Positions 1-9,336 are shown, counted from the stretch's first letter. The stretch: DNA of 64,000 nt from Synechococcus sp. KORDI-100 (GCF_000737535.1 NZ_CP006269.1:372001-436000); one strand, 5' to 3'. The notes: a model not told the origin generated them from the sequence alone. A program made the numbers and translations.

Positions 1-274
1 CCGGTCGGCTGCGGTTCGCTTCGATGCCGCCCACGGTGGCAGCCGTCAGCACCACCACCGTGGGTTGTTGCTTTGCAAACCAGGTCCGAACAGCGGTTAG
101 GTCCAGCAGATCCAGCTCCTGTCGAGTCGGCGTGAGCAAGGATCCGCCACAGCGTTCGTCCCCGTAGCCAGCCCGTCGCAGGGCCCTCACCACCGCACTG
201 CCGGCCATGCCACGGGCGCCGGCCACCAAGATTCGATCGCTGGCGGAGATCAGCAGCGAGGTTTCAGGCTTCAT
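1..274 (-). CDS. fcl: GDP-L-fucose synthase, N-terminal part (runs off the window)
   Basis: The visible 91 residues begin with ATG at 274 and carry an NAD(P)-binding Rossmann start ([18 protein letters not shown]) followed by [15 protein letters not shown], the pattern of GDP-4-keto-6-deoxymannose epimerase/reductase. The family converts the product of GDP-mannose dehydratase to GDP-L-fucose. The start codon overlaps the stop of gmd by 4 bp (ATGA), so the two are almost certainly translated together and act in sequence. The catalytic Ser-Tyr-Lys region lies outside the window, so activity cannot be judged. Confidence 0.88.
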   Translation of the reverse strand, partial: MKPETSLLISASDRILVAGARGMAGSAVVRALRRAGYGDERCGGSLLTPTRQELDLLDLTAVRTWFAKQQPTVVVLTAATVGGIEANRSRP

Positions 275-1401
275 TCGCGGGGGCCCACCACCTGGAAGCC
301 CTTCCGACGCAGATAGGCCTCCTTCTTCGCCTCCTCCTGATCGTGGTGGATCATCTCCGCGATCATCTCCTCGAGGCTGGTGGTGGGAGTCCACCCGAGC
401 TTTTCGCGGGCCTTGCTGGGATCGCCCAGCAGGGTCTCGACCTCAGCGGGCCTGTAGTAACGCGGGTCGATGCACACCACGATAGCCCCGTCGCTGCCGC
501 GTCGTCCCACCTCCTGTAACCCGTCCCCGTCCCAGTGGATGGAATCAGTGCCGCCCTCGCCGCTCCAGCCAAGTTCAGCGGCGGCCAGTTCGATGAAGCG
601 CCGCACCGACTCCTGCCGTCCGGTGGCGATCACAAAATCCTCGGGTTGCTCTTGTTGAAGCATGCGCCACTGCATCTCGACGTAATCGCGGGCGTGTCCC
701 CAGTCCCGCAGGGCATCGAGATTTCCCATGTAGAGGCAGTCGTCCAGGCCGGCATCGATGCGGGCCAGCCCACGGGTGATCTTGCGCGTGACGAAGGTCT
801 CCCCGCGTCTGGGGCTTTCGTGGTTGAACAGAATCCCGTTGCAGGCGTACATGCCGTAGGACTCCCGGTAGTTCACCGTGATCCAGAACCCGTAGAGCTT
901 GGCCACGCCATAGGGGCTGCGGGGATGGAACGGGGTGGTTTCCGTCTGCGGCACCTCCTGCACCAGGCCATAGAGCTCAGAGGTTGAGGCCTGATAAATG
1001 CGGGTCCGTTGCGTCAGCCCCAGAACCCTGACGGCCTCGAGAATCCGAAGGGTGCCCAGCGCATCGGCATTGGCTGTGTATTCCGGTGCCTCAAAACTGA
1101 CCGCCACATGGCTCTGGGCGCCCAGGTTGTAGATCTCATCAGGCTGGATCTCCTGGATGATCTTGATCAGATTGCTGCTGTCTGTGAGATCTCCATAGTG
1201 GAGAACCAGTCGGGGATCCACATCGTGGGGATCCTGATACAGATGATCGATCCGGCTGGTGTTGAAGCTGCTGGCCCGTCGTTTGATCCCATGGACGATG
1301 TATCCCTTCTCCAGCAGCAGTTCGGCCAGGTAACTGCCGTCCTGGCCGGTGATTCCGCTGATCAGGGCGACACGGGCCTGGCCGGAGCCGTTTCTGGTCA
1401 T
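271..1401 (-). CDS. gmd: GDP-mannose 4,6-dehydratase
   Basis: A 376-residue protein, the usual length for the family. It has the nucleotide-binding [10 protein letters not shown] motif near the N-terminus, the catalytic YGVAK (YxxxK) motif, and the signature [17 protein letters not shown]. It makes GDP-4-keto-6-deoxy-D-mannose from GDP-mannose in the cytoplasm, feeding deoxyhexoses to surface polysaccharides. Upstream manC supplies GDP-mannose and the downstream epimerase/reductase finishes GDP-fucose, so the three genes form one minus-strand pathway operon. Confidence 0.97.
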   Translation of the reverse strand: MTRNGSGQARVALISGITGQDGSYLAELLLEKGYIVHGIKRRASSFNTSRIDHLYQDPHDVDPRLVLHYGDLTDSSNLIKIIQEIQPDEIYNLGAQSHVAVSFEAPEYTANADALGTLRILEAVRVLGLTQRTRIYQASTSELYGLVQEVPQTETTPFHPRSPYGVAKLYGFWITVNYRESYGMYACNGILFNHESPRRGETFVTRKITRGLARIDAGLDDCLYMGNLDALRDWGHARDYVEMQWRMLQQEQPEDFVIATGRQESVRRFIELAAAELGWSGEGGTDSIHWDGDGLQEVGRRGSDGAIVVCIDPRYYRPAEVETLLGDPSKAREKLGWTPTTSLEEMIAEMIHHDQEEAKKEAYLRRKGFQVVGPRE

Positions 1402-1428
1402 TCGGAAATCGCTAGCCCCTGAGACCCA

Positions 1429-2895
1429 TCATCCGGCAAGAAGGGTCGGTTCATGGCGGCCGTAACGGTCTTCGAAACGCACGATGTCGTCCTCTCCGAG
1501 GTATTCACCGCTCTGGACCTCGATCAGTTCAACGGGGATCTTGCCGGGATTGGAGAGCCGGTGCCGGCAACCCATCGGGATGTAAGTGCTCTGGTTCTCA
1601 CCGAGCAGCTGCTGTTCGCCGTCCCGTTCCACCAGAGCGGTGCCGCGGACCACCACCCAGTGTTCGGCCCGGTGATGGTGCATCTGAAGCGAGAGGCTCG
1701 CCCCTGGTTTCACGGAAATCCGCTTCACCTGCCAGCGGTGATCCTCCACGACACCGGTGTAAGCGCCCCAGGGTCTGTAGATCTTTCGGTGCGCCTTGCC
1801 TTCCGGGCTGCCGTCCGTTTCGAGCTGTTTCACCACCTTTTTGATCGCCTGCGCCTGTGAGCGGTCCGCAATCAGCACCGCATCATCGGTTTCCACCACC
1901 ACGAGATTTTCGACCCCTAGACCCACCACCAAACGATGTTCGCTGCGCATGTAGCAGTTGCGGCTGCCTTCGGAAATCACCCGTCCCTGCAGCACATTGC
2001 CTTCGCTGTCCCGCGTCCCCGTTTCCCACAACGCACTCCAGCTGCCCACATCGCTCCAGCCGGCATCGAGCGGCAGGACAGAGCCAAGGTCCGTTTTTTC
2101 CATCACAGCCACATCAATGGCGACGTTCGGGCATTTGGCGAAGGCCTCCCGCTCGAGACGCAGGAATTCCAGATCGGCCGTGTCCTGTTCCAGGGCAGCG
2201 CGGCAACAGCTCACCACCTCCGGGACCAGGCGTTCCAGTTCAGCGAGCATGGCGCTAGCTCGGAACAGGAACATGCCGCTGTTCCAGGTGAAACGACCCG
2301 TCGATAGAAATTGCTCAGCGGTGGCCCGATCCGGCTTCTCGACAAAGCGACTGATCGGCACATCCAGCAGCTGATCGCTGGGGAAGGACTGGGCGGCTTC
2401 GATGTACCCGTATCCGGTCTCAGGGGCCGTCGGCACGATGCCGAAGGTCACCAGACGTCCCTCTTCAGCGGGTCGGCGGCCCGCTTCGACAGCGTCGCGG
2501 AAGTGCCCGGCATCGCGGATCAGGTGGTCCGCCGCCAGCACCAGCAACAGCGGATCCTCCCCCTGTGAGGTGGCTTGCAGGGCTGCGACGGTGACGGCCG
2601 GAGCGGTGTTGCGGCCCATGGGTTCCAGCAGAATCGCGTTTGGCTCGATGCCGATCTGACGCATCTGCTCGGCAACGATGAAGCGGTGATCTTCATTGCA
2701 GATCAGCAACGGCGGCGCCAGCCCATTGAGCCCTGTCAGCCGTTGGTGGGTCTGCTGCAGCAGCGTGGCGTCGCCATCGCCACTCAGCGGCCAGTACTGC
2801 TTGGGATAGCTGGCTCGTGACAGCGGCCACAGGCGGGTGCCTGTTCCACCGCAGAGGATCACCGGAATCAGAGGGGTGACAGCCAAGGGACCCAC
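1429..2895 (-). CDS. manC: Mannose-1-phosphate guanylyltransferase / mannose-6-phosphate isomerase (type II, bifunctional)
   Basis: The 488 residues start with the nucleotidyltransferase motif LCGGTGTRLWPLSR and contain FVEKPD in the sugar-binding region. A C-terminal cupin domain follows (PWGAYTGVVEDHRWQVKRI, then LSLQMHHHRAEHWVVV), typical of the type II phosphomannose isomerase. The protein can interconvert fructose-6-P and mannose-6-P and make GDP-mannose. It lies 27 bp upstream of gmd on the same strand. An alternative start a few codons in (at VTPLIPVILCGG) cannot be excluded. Confidence 0.95.
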   Translation of the reverse strand: MGPLAVTPLIPVILCGGTGTRLWPLSRASYPKQYWPLSGDGDATLLQQTHQRLTGLNGLAPPLLICNEDHRFIVAEQMRQIGIEPNAILLEPMGRNTAPAVTVAALQATSQGEDPLLLVLAADHLIRDAGHFRDAVEAGRRPAEEGRLVTFGIVPTAPETGYGYIEAAQSFPSDQLLDVPISRFVEKPDRATAEQFLSTGRFTWNSGMFLFRASAMLAELERLVPEVVSCCRAALEQDTADLEFLRLEREAFAKCPNVAIDVAVMEKTDLGSVLPLDAGWSDVGSWSALWETGTRDSEGNVLQGRVISEGSRNCYMRSEHRLVVGLGVENLVVVETDDAVLIADRSQAQAIKKVVKQLETDGSPEGKAHRKIYRPWGAYTGVVEDHRWQVKRISVKPGASLSLQMHHHRAEHWVVVRGTALVERDGEQQLLGENQSTYIPMGCRHRLSNPGKIPVELIEVQSGEYLGEDDIVRFEDRYGRHEPTLLAG

Positions 2896-2944
2896 GTCAG
2901 GGTTCCCCAGAATCGCCTGTCCGCCCTGTCTCTGTCGATGGGCA

Positions 2945-3478
2945 TCAGAGATCGAGCAGGCCGGGGGGAGGCGTCAGCAGCAACCATCCTTCGTGGAGAT
3001 GCACCTCCGGCACGATGGCTTCCACGAAGGGCACCAGTTGCACCTTGCCGTTCTGGCGCCGGATTTCCAGCAGATCGTGACCGGCGCTGATCAGATCCGA
3101 CACCGCGCCGACCGGCTCTCCATCGGGTTCCAGACGGACTTCCAGTCCGATCAGATCCAGGAGGTGGAATTCTCCATCCGCTAGTTCAGGACGGTCGTCC
3201 GCCATGACCAGAAACTCTCGACCCACCAGGGCTTCGGCGGCGCTCCGGTCATCAATGCCTTCGAGATGCACCACGAACAGGGAACGGCCGGGCAGCTGAC
3301 GGCCGCGTTGGAGATGCACTTCCTGGGGCTGCTCTGCGTTGCGACCCTTCAGCCAGCGCGGGCCTGGGTTCAGGAACCGCTCGGGGAAATCGCTGCTTGG
3401 GTTGATCTTCAGGTCACCCTTCAACCCCTGGACTCCCACCACCTTGCCCACCGTGAGCCATTCCACTGATTCGGGCAT
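2945..3478 (-). CDS. rimM: 16S rRNA processing protein RimM
   Basis: A 177-residue protein with the RimM N-terminal barrel ([16 protein letters not shown]) and a PRC-barrel C-terminal half ([10 protein letters not shown] and [11 protein letters not shown]). RimM binds ribosomal protein S19 and assists maturation of the 30S head. It sits 49 bp upstream of manC on the same strand; the functions are unrelated, so co-transcription would be incidental. The start ATG at 3478 gives the normal length. Confidence 0.95.
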   Translation of the reverse strand: MPESVEWLTVGKVVGVQGLKGDLKINPSSDFPERFLNPGPRWLKGRNAEQPQEVHLQRGRQLPGRSLFVVHLEGIDDRSAAEALVGREFLVMADDRPELADGEFHLLDLIGLEVRLEPDGEPVGAVSDLISAGHDLLEIRRQNGKVQLVPFVEAIVPEVHLHEGWLLLTPPPGLLDL

Positions 3479-3533
3479 GACGATGGTTGCCTGATCCGTC
3501 GATAATGGCTGGAGACCTCATCGGACCTGAGCG

Positions 3534-3719
3534 ATGGCGACGACCTCAACTCCAATCCTGCCTGGCTCGACGGTGACGGTTGAGGATGCTTGTTCGATCT
3601 ACAACGGCTACACGGGTTTTGTGCAGCGCATCAGCGGCGACCGAGCTGCGGTGCTGTTTGAAGGCGGTAACTGGGACAAGCTTGTGACCTTGCGCTTGAA
3701 GGATCTGAAGGCTTCTTGA
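3534..3719 (+). CDS. ndhS: NAD(P)H-quinone oxidoreductase subunit S (ferredoxin-binding SH3-like protein)
   Basis: This 61-residue protein contains IYNGYTGFVQRISGDRAAV and LFEGGNWDKLVT, the conserved core of the NdhS/CRR31 family (formerly DUF3252). NdhS has an SH3-like fold and forms the ferredoxin-docking site of the cyanobacterial NDH-1 complex on the stromal face of the thylakoid, which supports cyclic electron flow. It is divergent from rimM. The downstream channel gene begins within a few bases of its stop, so the two may share a transcript. Confidence 0.88.
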   Translation: MATTSTPILPGSTVTVEDACSIYNGYTGFVQRISGDRAAVLFEGGNWDKLVTLRLKDLKAS

Positions 3720-3724
3720 GGGTG

Positions 3725-4564
3725 ATGTCGTCGCCCGATCGCTTCAAACTGCGCATGAGGGCCATGGTGCTGGAGACGAAAACCGTCTCCGGGCGCACCT
3801 ACAACGCTGTGGTCTTCGGAGCCATTCTGTTAAGCGTTCTGGCGCTGATGATGGATCCAAATCCGTTGTCAACATCGATTTACCAGCGATCAGCGGTTGG
3901 CTGGATTTACTTTATTCAGAACAGTTGTCTTGCTGTTTTTGCGGTTGACTTTTTGCTAAACCTGTATGTCAGCGAAAGGCCTTTGAAATACCTGTTCAGT
4001 TTTTATGGGCTGATTGATTTACTTGCGGTTGTTTTCTTTATTATACCGCAGATTCGAAGCGAAATTCTGCTTTGGATTTTCAAGTTCGGACGTATTCTTC
4101 GTGTCTTCAAGCTACTGCGTTTCATCGATGAAGCCAAGGTGCTTGGGGCAGCACTGCAAAGGAGTGCTCGCACGATTGTCGTTTATCTGTTTTTTGTTTT
4201 CATGCTCCAGGTTGTGCTGGGGTACTTCATTTTCGTGATTGAAAGTGTCAATCCAGACAGCCCCTTCAAAACGATGGGTAATGGTGTCTATTGGGCGATT
4301 GTCACGATGACAACGGTTGGATATGGGGACTATGTGCCCCAGACGGCACTTGGCCGTTTACTCGCTTCAGTTGTGATGATGCTCGGTTTTGGAATCATTG
4401 CCATTCCCACGGGGATTCTCACCTACTCGGGGGTGCGACAACAGCGCCAGGAATCCATGGCCAGCAACTGTCCTGCCTGTGGTCGTTCAGGGCATCGCAA
4501 TGATGCGGTCCATTGCGACCGATGCGGTGCTCTGCTGAGAGATCACAAAGCGTCCAGCGTTTGA
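3725..4564 (+). CDS. Voltage-gated-type potassium channel with C-terminal zinc ribbon
   Basis: The protein has six membrane segments: four before the pore (S4-like helix FGRILRVFKLLRF with regularly spaced basic residues), then S5, the selectivity filter TMTTVGYGDY, and S6. The cytoplasmic tail carries CPACGRSGHRNDAVHCDRCG, two CxxC knuckles of a zinc ribbon. I chose ATG 3725; TTG 3716 and GTG 3722 are in frame and would overlap the ndhS stop. The last 22 bp overlap the convergent rnc gene. The role is presumably K+ flux and membrane-potential control. The zinc ribbon is unusual and could sense metal or redox state, but that is inference. Confidence 0.9.
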   Translation: MSSPDRFKLRMRAMVLETKTVSGRTYNAVVFGAILLSVLALMMDPNPLSTSIYQRSAVGWIYFIQNSCLAVFAVDFLLNLYVSERPLKYLFSFYGLIDLLAVVFFIIPQIRSEILLWIFKFGRILRVFKLLRFIDEAKVLGAALQRSARTIVVYLFFVFMLQVVLGYFIFVIESVNPDSPFKTMGNGVYWAIVTMTTVGYGDYVPQTALGRLLASVVMMLGFGIIAIPTGILTYSGVRQQRQESMASNCPACGRSGHRNDAVHCDRCGALLRDHKASSV

Positions 4565-5256
4565 AGAGCGGCCTCGGCCGCCTTTTGCTCAGCTTCCTTC
4601 CTGGAGCGTCCCCAGGCTTCGGCAGCGAGCTGATCATTCAACAGAACAGAGGTGTGAAAGCGTTTGAGGTCGCCATGGATGCGATTGTTCTCTTCCGTGA
4701 TGTAGCGCGGACGTCCGATCTTGCGCGCCTGGCTCCATTCCTGCAGGGCCGATTTGCTCTGGTAACGGTGCGGATGATCCAGAACCTCTTTGGCGCTGCC
4801 TACCCAACGGGGGTCAAGCCAGTGATGCACCAGGTTCAGGCCTTGATCCTGAAGGTACAGGGCACCGATCAGAGCTTCCGTTGCCTCGGCTCGCAAGGTC
4901 TTGAGGGCCTGCCGGTCGCCCTTGGCATCAGCTCCGACCTTCAGGATTGTTTCGATCGCGATGGATTCGCCCAGGTCAGCAAGCCATTGGTCGCTCACCA
5001 GTTGGGCCCGAAGTTCGGATCGTTGTCCAACGCTGAGTTCTGGCAACTGCTGATCGATAAAGTCTGTACAGGCCAGTCTCAGAACAGCGTCTCCAAGAAA
5101 TTCAAGACGCTCATGATTCCTGCCAAGACGTGCAGACGTATGGGTCATCGCTTCATCAATGACCTGTAAATCCTGAATCGCGTCCTTCCATGTCGGCTCG
5201 ATGGCGACGAGGAAGCCGATTAACTGTTGTGAGCGCTCTGCAGGTAATCGCTTCAT
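4543..5256 (-). CDS. rnc: Ribonuclease III
   Basis: A 237-residue protein with the RNase III signature NHERLEFLGDAVL at about residue 45 and a second acidic cluster (RAEATEALIGALYL), which together form the Mg2+ site. A C-terminal double-stranded RNA-binding domain follows (SALQEWSQARKIGRPRY to EAEQKAAEAALQTL). It cuts dsRNA in rRNA and mRNA processing. It converges on and overlaps the K+ channel gene by 22 bp. Length and motifs are complete. Confidence 0.96.
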   Translation of the reverse strand: MKRLPAERSQQLIGFLVAIEPTWKDAIQDLQVIDEAMTHTSARLGRNHERLEFLGDAVLRLACTDFIDQQLPELSVGQRSELRAQLVSDQWLADLGESIAIETILKVGADAKGDRQALKTLRAEATEALIGALYLQDQGLNLVHHWLDPRWVGSAKEVLDHPHRYQSKSALQEWSQARKIGRPRYITEENNRIHGDLKRFHTSVLLNDQLAAEAWGRSRKEAEQKAAEAALQTLDAL

Positions 5257-5292
5257 CGAAGGGGGCTCTCGGGCCAGTTAGGGTGATGAGGA

Positions 5293-6132
5293 ATGGGGTC
5301 CATGGCAGTCAAGATGAAAATCTGTTTCTTCCATTTATTTAAATGTGGCGGAACAACATTCAATTGGATTCTTCAGAATAATTTTCCTGATAACGTTCTG
5401 TATGCGGAAAAGCCTGATCGATGCCGCGGGCGTCTCAAGGCTTCATCCGTTGAAGATCACCTTCGGCAGGCAGGGAGCCATGGCTACCAGGTGCTCTCCA
5501 CCCATCTCGCTGAGCCAGCTTGCGCACAACTAGCACAATTCCCCTGCTCGATTGTGCGAATTCCAATGGATCGCAATTGGTCGGCTTATCAGTTTCAAAT
5601 CCATCAGGGATCAACGGATTGCAATTTTCCGTATGCCCAGTATCTTGAGCGCCATCATGATTTTCAGGTCAGGGTTCTCGGTGGTGAAGATATCAAAGAA
5701 GATCGCGTACAATCGATTCTACAAACCTTCAAGCTCGGGATTCTTGAGCGATTTGATGAATCCATGGTGGTGTTTGAATGGCTGTTGCTTCAGCAGGGTA
5801 TTTCTGTGAATTTTGCATACCCTGGCCGCAAGAATAAAAGCAAGGCAAGCCAACAGAATGTTGAGAACATGTCCAAAGAGATCGACAATGCTTTGAAGAT
5901 GAATTGTTTTTTGAAGGATTTGGAGCTGTATCGCGCGGCTTCAGGGTTGTTGGATGAACGCATCGCCGCGATCCCCGATATGGATCAGCGACTCAGGGAT
6001 TTCCAGCAACGCTGCGATCAGGCGCAATCCCGCGAGGAGCGCACCCCGCTGAAGGGGTACGGGAAAGGTCCCTCGGATTTCACCTATCTCGAGCCATCCA
6101 CCGTGCCTGGACTTCGGCCAGGATTTGGGTGA
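5293..6132 (+). CDS. Sulfotransferase-like protein
   Basis: The 279-residue protein begins with KICFFHLFKCGGTTFNWIL, which resembles the PAPS 5'-phosphosulfate loop of sulfotransferases (HxPKxGGTT), with a Cys at the usual Thr/Ala position. The fragment CSIVRIPMDRNWSAYQF matches the expected 3'-phosphate loop (R-P-R/S). If correct it would transfer sulfate to a surface glycan or small molecule. The stop codon at 6130-6132 overlaps the 3' end of the convergent rnpB by 2 nt. Two ATGs (5293 and 5302) are possible starts. The family assignment rests on the N-terminal loop alone. Confidence 0.6.
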   Translation: MGSMAVKMKICFFHLFKCGGTTFNWILQNNFPDNVLYAEKPDRCRGRLKASSVEDHLRQAGSHGYQVLSTHLAEPACAQLAQFPCSIVRIPMDRNWSAYQFQIHQGSTDCNFPYAQYLERHHDFQVRVLGGEDIKEDRVQSILQTFKLGILERFDESMVVFEWLLLQQGISVNFAYPGRKNKSKASQQNVENMSKEIDNALKMNCFLKDLELYRAASGLLDERIAAIPDMDQRLRDFQQRCDQAQSREERTPLKGYGKGPSDFTYLEPSTVPGLRPGFG

Positions 6133-6511
6133 AAGCAGGACATAAGCCGGGTTCTGTTCACCACTCCGTAGAGGGTGGGTGGTTATCTATCTGGGATCAC
6201 CGTTACCGGTGACCTCGAGCGGCGCGTTCAATCGGAACAGGGCTGATGGCCAACCGTTGTTCCTTGGCCTTGCTCCCAGCCGGGGTTTACCGAGCCAGCA
6301 CCTCTCGATGCTGCTGGTGCGCTCTTACCGCACCTTTGCACCCTTGCCTGTGCCTGGGGAATCCCCATGGGGCCATCGGCGGTGTGTTTCTGTGGCACTC
6401 TCCTCACGGTCACCCGCACTGGGCGTTACCCAGCAAGCCTGGCCATCGGGGAGCCCGGACTTTCCTCAATCCGATCCAGGGGATCCGATTGCAACCACCT
6501 CGCCTGCTTTC
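6131..6511 (-). ncRNA. rnpB: RNase P RNA (type A)
   Basis: Read on the minus strand, the RNA has GAGGAAAGTCCGGGCTCCC near its 5' end, the CACAGAAACA element in the middle, and AGAACCCGGCTTATGTCC at the 3' end. All are hallmark conserved regions of bacterial RNase P RNA. The ends were set by helix P1: GAAAGCAGG at the 5' end pairs with CCTGCTTTC at the 3' end, giving about 381 nt. It is the catalytic RNA that removes tRNA 5' leaders. Apparent reading frames over it are spurious. Confidence 0.95.
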
Positions 6512-6566
6512 AGGCCTCATCATGCCGCCTCGGCATAATTTGCTTATCCAGGACGGTCACGCGCCT

Positions 6567-6641
<75 letters not shown>

Positions 6642-6700
6642 CAGTCACAGCAAGGGTTTTGGGGAAGATGAGCTCACTGCTCTTTTCCCAAAATCCCTTC

Positions 6701-6744
6701 TGCACTCACTTTGCACTCACTTTCGTGCGCATCGCTGCACTCAC
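6701..6744 (+). promoter_or_regulatory. Three TGCACTCAC direct repeats, candidate integrase arm sites (left)
   Basis: TGCACTCAC occurs at 6701, 6712 and 6736 just inside the left end. The same nonamer forms half of a perfect 18-bp palindrome just inside the right end (32064-32081). Short repeats shared by both ends of a tyrosine-integrase element are typical of arm-type binding sites. Function is inferred. Confidence 0.5.
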
Positions 6745-6764
6745 CCCCTCTGCTGGGTGTTCCT

Positions 6765-6775
6765 TGTTTACGTGG
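6765..6775 (+). repeat. TGTTTACGTGG end-proximal repeat (left copy)
   Basis: This 11-mer is repeated exactly at 32165-32175, 14 bp before the right att core. Its placement inside both ends suggests a second class of recombination-protein site, for example for Xis or a host factor. Inference only. Confidence 0.4.
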
Positions 6776-6841
6776 AATAGGCCTCGTTAAGCTCTTGTAA
6801 TCGTCCTGAAGCCATCCGTCATTGGCCGCGGCTATCTATCA

Positions 6842-7039
6842 ATGCCATCCGAAGACACGCAGTTCACAAGAAATAACCTCCCAGCCCGTCGTGGCCTTCC
6901 GCCGCTAACCAAGGAAGTCTCAACTTCGATCATTTCGTTTAGGCCGTATGCAGAGGATTTACAGCGCTTGAACAACAAGAAAGACAAGGCAACCTTTATC
7001 CGTGATGCAGTGCGCTTGGCTTTAGATGCGGAGGCTTAA
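6842..7039 (+). CDS. Small ribbon-helix-helix-like protein
   Basis: A 65-residue protein ending in ISFRPYAEDLQRLNNKKDKATFIRDAVRLALDAEA. A short beta strand (SIISFRP) followed by two helices, the second with FIRDAVRLAL, fits the ribbon-helix-helix fold of small DNA-binding regulators. It is the first gene inside the element, between the att site and the integrase, a place where excision/integration regulators often lie. It overlaps the next gene by 14 bp. The assignment is by pattern only. Confidence 0.6.
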   Translation: MPSEDTQFTRNNLPARRGLPPLTKEVSTSIISFRPYAEDLQRLNNKKDKATFIRDAVRLALDAEA

Positions 7040-7532
7040 TGCATCGAGCAAGAGATTGATCATGCTCGTGCTGTTGCACCTCATGGCGCAGCCTGCAGCT
7101 GCCATTCCACTCCCTCTGGTCTGCGACCTCACCAGCGAGGAAGTGCCATCCATACAGATCCTGCTCAAGGAACGGTCTGCTGTATCGCTGAACGGAGAGT
7201 TGCAGCAGAAGGGCGTGACCCTCGGCATTTTTCAGACAGGCCAATCCAATGGGTATGGAAGTGTCTGGTGGTCTTTCCGTGACCAGACAGGCGAAGGTGA
7301 TGGAGTCTCGGTGCTTTTTAAAGATGACCAGCACTGGAACCCTCACCGACGCCTGCCTCGCCCCTCAGAGACCAACAGGGTTCTGTTCGTTGGGTTTGCA
7401 TCGGCTCTTTGGTACTGGAACAACGTCGCGGATCCAGGGCTGTTTCGGGAGAATCAGGATCTCCTGAAGGCGGCAGCTGGGTTCTGGGCCATATCTGACA
7501 ACTGCTTAGGAGGAAGGACGCTACGGGGGTGA
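7026..7532 (+). CDS. Exported hypothetical protein
   Basis: The 168 residues open with RLIMLVLLHLMAQPAAAIPL, a plausible Sec signal peptide with an AxA-type cleavage site (AAA/IP). The mature part has two cysteines (LVCDL, DNCLGG) that could form a disulfide, and an aromatic segment VWWSFRDQ. It overlaps the upstream ribbon-helix-helix gene by 14 bp, so it is probably translationally coupled to it. No family recognised. Confidence 0.55.
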   Translation: MRRLNASSKRLIMLVLLHLMAQPAAAIPLPLVCDLTSEEVPSIQILLKERSAVSLNGELQQKGVTLGIFQTGQSNGYGSVWWSFRDQTGEGDGVSVLFKDDQHWNPHRRLPRPSETNRVLFVGFASALWYWNNVADPGLFRENQDLLKAAAGFWAISDNCLGGRTLRG

Positions 7533-7664
7533 CCTCCAGGCTGAGCTATGGCGCGGGGCATGCCTTGGAGTTGAGAGCTGGCTGAAAAAGCGACTGAAGG
7601 ATTGAATAAATCCTCGTAAACGTGGCTATCGTGTAGGCATCCAACGTTTTAGCTGTCTCCCTTA

Positions 7665-8849
7665 ATGCCTCAGTCCAGGCCTCCAAGGTGGGTTGCTCGT
7701 CTTCGTGGCGCCTGCCCTCGTGGCTGGTCTGTGCGTGAGATGCGCAGCAAGGTTTATCTGAGTGTTCGCTCCGGCAAGGCAGGATCTAGCGCGGCTTGCG
7801 TCACCCTTCCAATCGCCTGGGCCGCAGACACGGTTTCCGAGACCATCGCGTTGATCACAGAGCTTCATCAGCAGGTTGAGGCTGGTGTTGACCTGCGTGA
7901 TGCGCTGGCTCGAATCAATGGCTTTACACCTCAGGTGGCGGCAACAGGCTCGAGTCAGTGGCCTGTGCTGCTGGAGCGGTTCCATGACGATCTGAACACG
8001 CTGAGCCAGATCAAGGAGAGCACCTGGCAACGCAACTATTCGCCGTTCCTGACGCGGGCCGTTGAACTGCTCACCCAAGCATCAGCACCGCGGGATGCCC
8101 GGAGCTTGATTACTGAAGTGGCTCGCACCTGGGCCGACAAGCCCAGGAGTCGCAACATGGCGGTAGACGCTGTTCGGCGGTTCCTGGATTTTGCGGTTGA
8201 GGTTCACCGCCTGCCAGCCCAGACCTGGACACTGACTGATCGTGCTGCCAAGCAGCTTCGGGGCAAGCGCCCAGAGCGCCGCACCGTGGCGGCGATCACC
8301 GATGCCGAGATCCTCCACTTGCTCAACAGCCTGTCGAATACCGCTGCTGGCGATCGCTGGAGGAATGCGATCAAGTTGTTGGCTCTGTTTGGCTTGAGGC
8401 CTGAAGAGTTGAACCACCTCACGGTTAGGGAGCACCCCACCACCGGCAAGCCAGCACTGTTCTGCACATACCGCAAAAAGAATGCTCGCGGCTCGACGGA
8501 ACCACGCTGGCTCATGCCGTTGCCGTTGACCGACTCCTTCGGCGAGTTGGTGGAGTGGAACCTGGCGGGTGCCATGGCAATTGGTCAGCTTGAGCTTCCA
8601 CCACTCAGCGACAAATATTCGCTGAGAACGTTCCTCGAGCGCCAACCTGCCTGGATTGAGCTGAAGGCCGTTTACGCCGAGCGCAATGAGTGGGTGAGGC
8701 CGTATTCGTTCAGAGATTCATATTCCTTGCGTGGGCACCGTGCTGGACATCGTCTCGATGTGCTCTGCACGGCGATGGGGCACAGCCTGACCGTGCACAC
8801 GTCCTCGTACGAATGGAGCAGAGACGATTCTGTTTTGCCGTTTGCGTGA
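7665..8849 (+). CDS. Tyrosine site-specific integrase
   Basis: A 394-residue protein with an N-terminal SAM-like core-binding region (about 100-185) and a catalytic domain. Visible catalytic elements: first Arg in LFGLRPEEL (about 243), second box YSFRDSYSLR (about 345), MGHSLTVHTSSYEW with the GH and the nucleophilic Tyr (about 372-384). The usual HxxR of box II reads YxxR here. It lies about 1 kb from the tRNA att site and points inward, the normal arrangement for tRNA-targeting elements, and should catalyse integration and, with an accessory protein, excision. Confidence 0.9.
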   Translation: MPQSRPPRWVARLRGACPRGWSVREMRSKVYLSVRSGKAGSSAACVTLPIAWAADTVSETIALITELHQQVEAGVDLRDALARINGFTPQVAATGSSQWPVLLERFHDDLNTLSQIKESTWQRNYSPFLTRAVELLTQASAPRDARSLITEVARTWADKPRSRNMAVDAVRRFLDFAVEVHRLPAQTWTLTDRAAKQLRGKRPERRTVAAITDAEILHLLNSLSNTAAGDRWRNAIKLLALFGLRPEELNHLTVREHPTTGKPALFCTYRKKNARGSTEPRWLMPLPLTDSFGELVEWNLAGAMAIGQLELPPLSDKYSLRTFLERQPAWIELKAVYAERNEWVRPYSFRDSYSLRGHRAGHRLDVLCTAMGHSLTVHTSSYEWSRDDSVLPFA

Positions 8850-9096
8850 CAAAAACGGTGGGACAGCAATAGGGCTCCCACTTTCTGTGTAACGCGACTC
8901 CACATGTAGGGGCAAGCGTTTGCCGCCAACGCTTGCAATGGTGTGCAGCGCGTGTCATGTTCAAGGAACGACGTGGGGTCACCAAGCCCCCCTCCTTGCT
9001 CGCAGGGGGCCAGATCTCTCCGGTCGGCAGCCGGCGATGACTATCGGGTCGGGTCGCCGTTATCGCTGTTTCTCTGCGGTTCCCTTCCCAGCTCGC

Positions 9097-9336
9097 ATGA
9101 CTCGCCGCTCGCCCAAAAAATCCAACCGATCCAAGGCTGCCTTTTTTGAGCTCCCTCCGGAGCTCAAATTTCAGCGTCGTCAGATTGGTCAATTTCTTGA
9201 GGAGACTGTCGAGAAATGCCCTGAGTTGCCACCTGGCTGCAATTGTTTAATCACCCGGGTCCACCCCGTGTTGATGAACGAATTGATCCGACGGAATCGG
9301 GCGTTTTTCCGCACCAAGAGAGCCCAACAGCGATAA
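9097..9336 (+). CDS. Small basic hypothetical protein
   Basis: ATG 9097 gives 79 residues beginning MTRRSPKKSNRSK. The frame continues upstream but reads as low-complexity, so I chose the internal ATG. The middle (FELPPELKFQRRQIGQFLEETVEKCPEL) looks helical, and the C-terminus is again basic (RRNRAFFRTKRAQQR), which suggests nucleic-acid binding. It stands at the head of an operon-like run (9097-11202). The 247 bp between the integrase stop and this gene hold nothing I can identify. Confidence 0.45.
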   Translation: MTRRSPKKSNRSKAAFFELPPELKFQRRQIGQFLEETVEKCPELPPGCNCLITRVHPVLMNELIRRNRAFFRTKRAQQR

